A stretch of 64,000 nt of DNA from a virus: positions 20,233-84,232 of IMG/VR virus record IMGVR_UViG_3300008516_000085; one strand, written 5' to 3'. The notes under the pieces are model-generated. The model was not told where the DNA came from. It made no database searches and worked only from the letters and a program-made list of their open reading frames with translations. Below are positions 63,274 to 64,000 of the stretch, in pieces. Made by a program: the position numbers and the translations under genes. Position 1 is the stretch's first letter, and the number at the start of each line of letters is the position of its first letter.

Positions 63274-63978
63274 TTAAACTGTTAATCCTCCACTAGGTTG
63301 TCCTGTAGAAGTAGCACTAGTAATTATGTTAGATTCTGGATCAGCAATTCTTGAAATTGCGTTCAAGTTAAAATAATCACCAAGTTCAATATAGTCTTCA
63401 CTTGTGCTAGCTATAATATCAGTTACATTAACTGTAACATTTTCCTGAACAAGCGCTGCATCTGCAGCATAAGAAATTCCATAATCCGAAATCCAACAAC
63501 CTTCATAATAAGTAAGCATTGCATCAAGCTCACCATTGATACCGTTAGGAGTAAGCCCTGCCGCATCCAATTTACCATCAACAACTGAAGGTAAACGACT
63601 TATAACCACTTCCTGAACAATATCAAAAGGCCACTTGTGATGACGGAGTGATCTCACGATACCATCAATACCACCCTTATATCCAAAGACCTGAAAGATC
63701 ATGGATAAATATTGAGCAGTACGTGTGACACCTAGAGTCATAGGATCCGTAGCACCAGGGACCAACTCAGCTACATGATCGCCAAAACCAATACCACGAA
63801 CAGGTTCGATAGTACGCGACTCAGAAGGGTCAAAAGTCGCAACTACTCCAATCTGAAATGCGGTGGTTAGGTCTCCATCAGCTGGGATAGCATAAATTTT
63901 GTTCTTTGAACTTATGACCGAAGCGGTTTCGGGAGTAACCCCTAACCGATGGACATATGTATCCCTATCTCTTCCCAT
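63274..63978 (-). CDS. Tail tube protein
   Basis: A 234-residue protein with the properties of a myovirus tail tube subunit. Patterns include TRTAQYLSMIFQVFGY, an IVRSLRHHKWPFDIVQEVVI helix-strand element, and TYYEGCWISDYGISYAADAA followed by a VTVNVTD strand, as in tube proteins that stack into the inner channel. The start has AAGGAG upstream at the window's right edge, so an upstream gene (probably the sheath) runs beyond it. Two hairpins follow the gene, which would allow higher tube expression than the downstream genes. A role as an internal baseplate-tube initiator is a less likely alternative. Confidence 0.82.
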   Translation of the reverse strand: MGRDRDTYVHRLGVTPETASVISSKNKIYAIPADGDLTTAFQIGVVATFDPSESRTIEPVRGIGFGDHVAELVPGATDPMTLGVTRTAQYLSMIFQVFGYKGGIDGIVRSLRHHKWPFDIVQEVVISRLPSVVDGKLDAAGLTPNGINGELDAMLTYYEGCWISDYGISYAADAALVQENVTVNVTDIIASTSEDYIELGDYFNLNAISRIADPESNIITSATSTGQPSGGLTV

Positions 63979-64000
63979 AATCTATTTCTCCTTATCGTTG

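Noticed and set aside
1-64000. Plus-strand open frames of 60-160 codons across the window
   Set aside because: They lie opposite well-supported minus-strand genes, are low-complexity in sequence and lack consistent ribosome binding sites. They are shadows of the real genes.

Overview
The window is a block of an AT-rich genome of a large tailed dsDNA phage with a contractile (myovirus-type) tail. The evidence is a tail tube protein, tail chaperone-like genes, a tape measure protein, a gp27/gpD-like hub, a gp5/gpV-like spike, a Baseplate_J-like wedge protein and a gpI-like protein, followed by phage replication genes. Every gene I accept lies on the minus strand, so transcription runs from the right edge to the left. 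Shine-Dalgarno sites of the AAGGAG type precede many starts, which points to a bacterial host, but the host cannot be named from this sequence. The sheath and head genes are presumably beyond the right edge. The rest of DNA polymerase lies beyond the left edge.

Layout from right to left. (1) 63978-58107: tail tube, two tail assembly chaperone-like genes and the tape measure protein. Two hairpins lie behind the tube gene. (2) 58098-50614: two related baseplate proteins (one carries an M23 peptidase-like domain), the hub, the central spike and a hydrophobic protein with a threefold GRD repeat. (3) 50594-33570: a 3179-residue structural protein, a small Cys/His protein nested over its 3' end, an FN3-like protein, a coiled-coil protein, a possible gp25-like protein and the gpJ-like wedge protein. 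(4) 33566-19330: an adhesin and fibre cassette of ten genes built from a small set of exchangeable modules. These are a beta-propeller, collagen-like Gly-X-Y segments, PKD domains, parallel beta-helices, GLUG repeats and LamG-like folds, with shared N-terminal adapters and shared C-terminal tails. (5) 19324-8586: a gpI-like baseplate protein, a short conserved structural protein with its own promoter-like site, a paralogue of the propeller protein without the propeller, and two unrecognised proteins. (6) 8322-1: replication genes: a SNF2-type helicase holding two inteins, a degenerate helicase-loader-like protein, a DnaB-type helicase, a stand-alone primase zinc finger, and a family A DNA polymerase cut by the window edge.

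The genes are packed tightly, with many ATGA overlaps or gaps of a few bases. The only gaps above 100 bases are 8323-8585 and 63098-63273. The first holds a terminator, a promoter-like motif and an inverted repeat, and it separates the structural from the replication genes. The second holds two hairpins in AT-rich DNA. I see no tRNA, CRISPR array, integrase or transposase. The most unusual features are the module-shuffled adhesin cassette and the helicase whose Walker A and Walker B motifs are each split by an intein.
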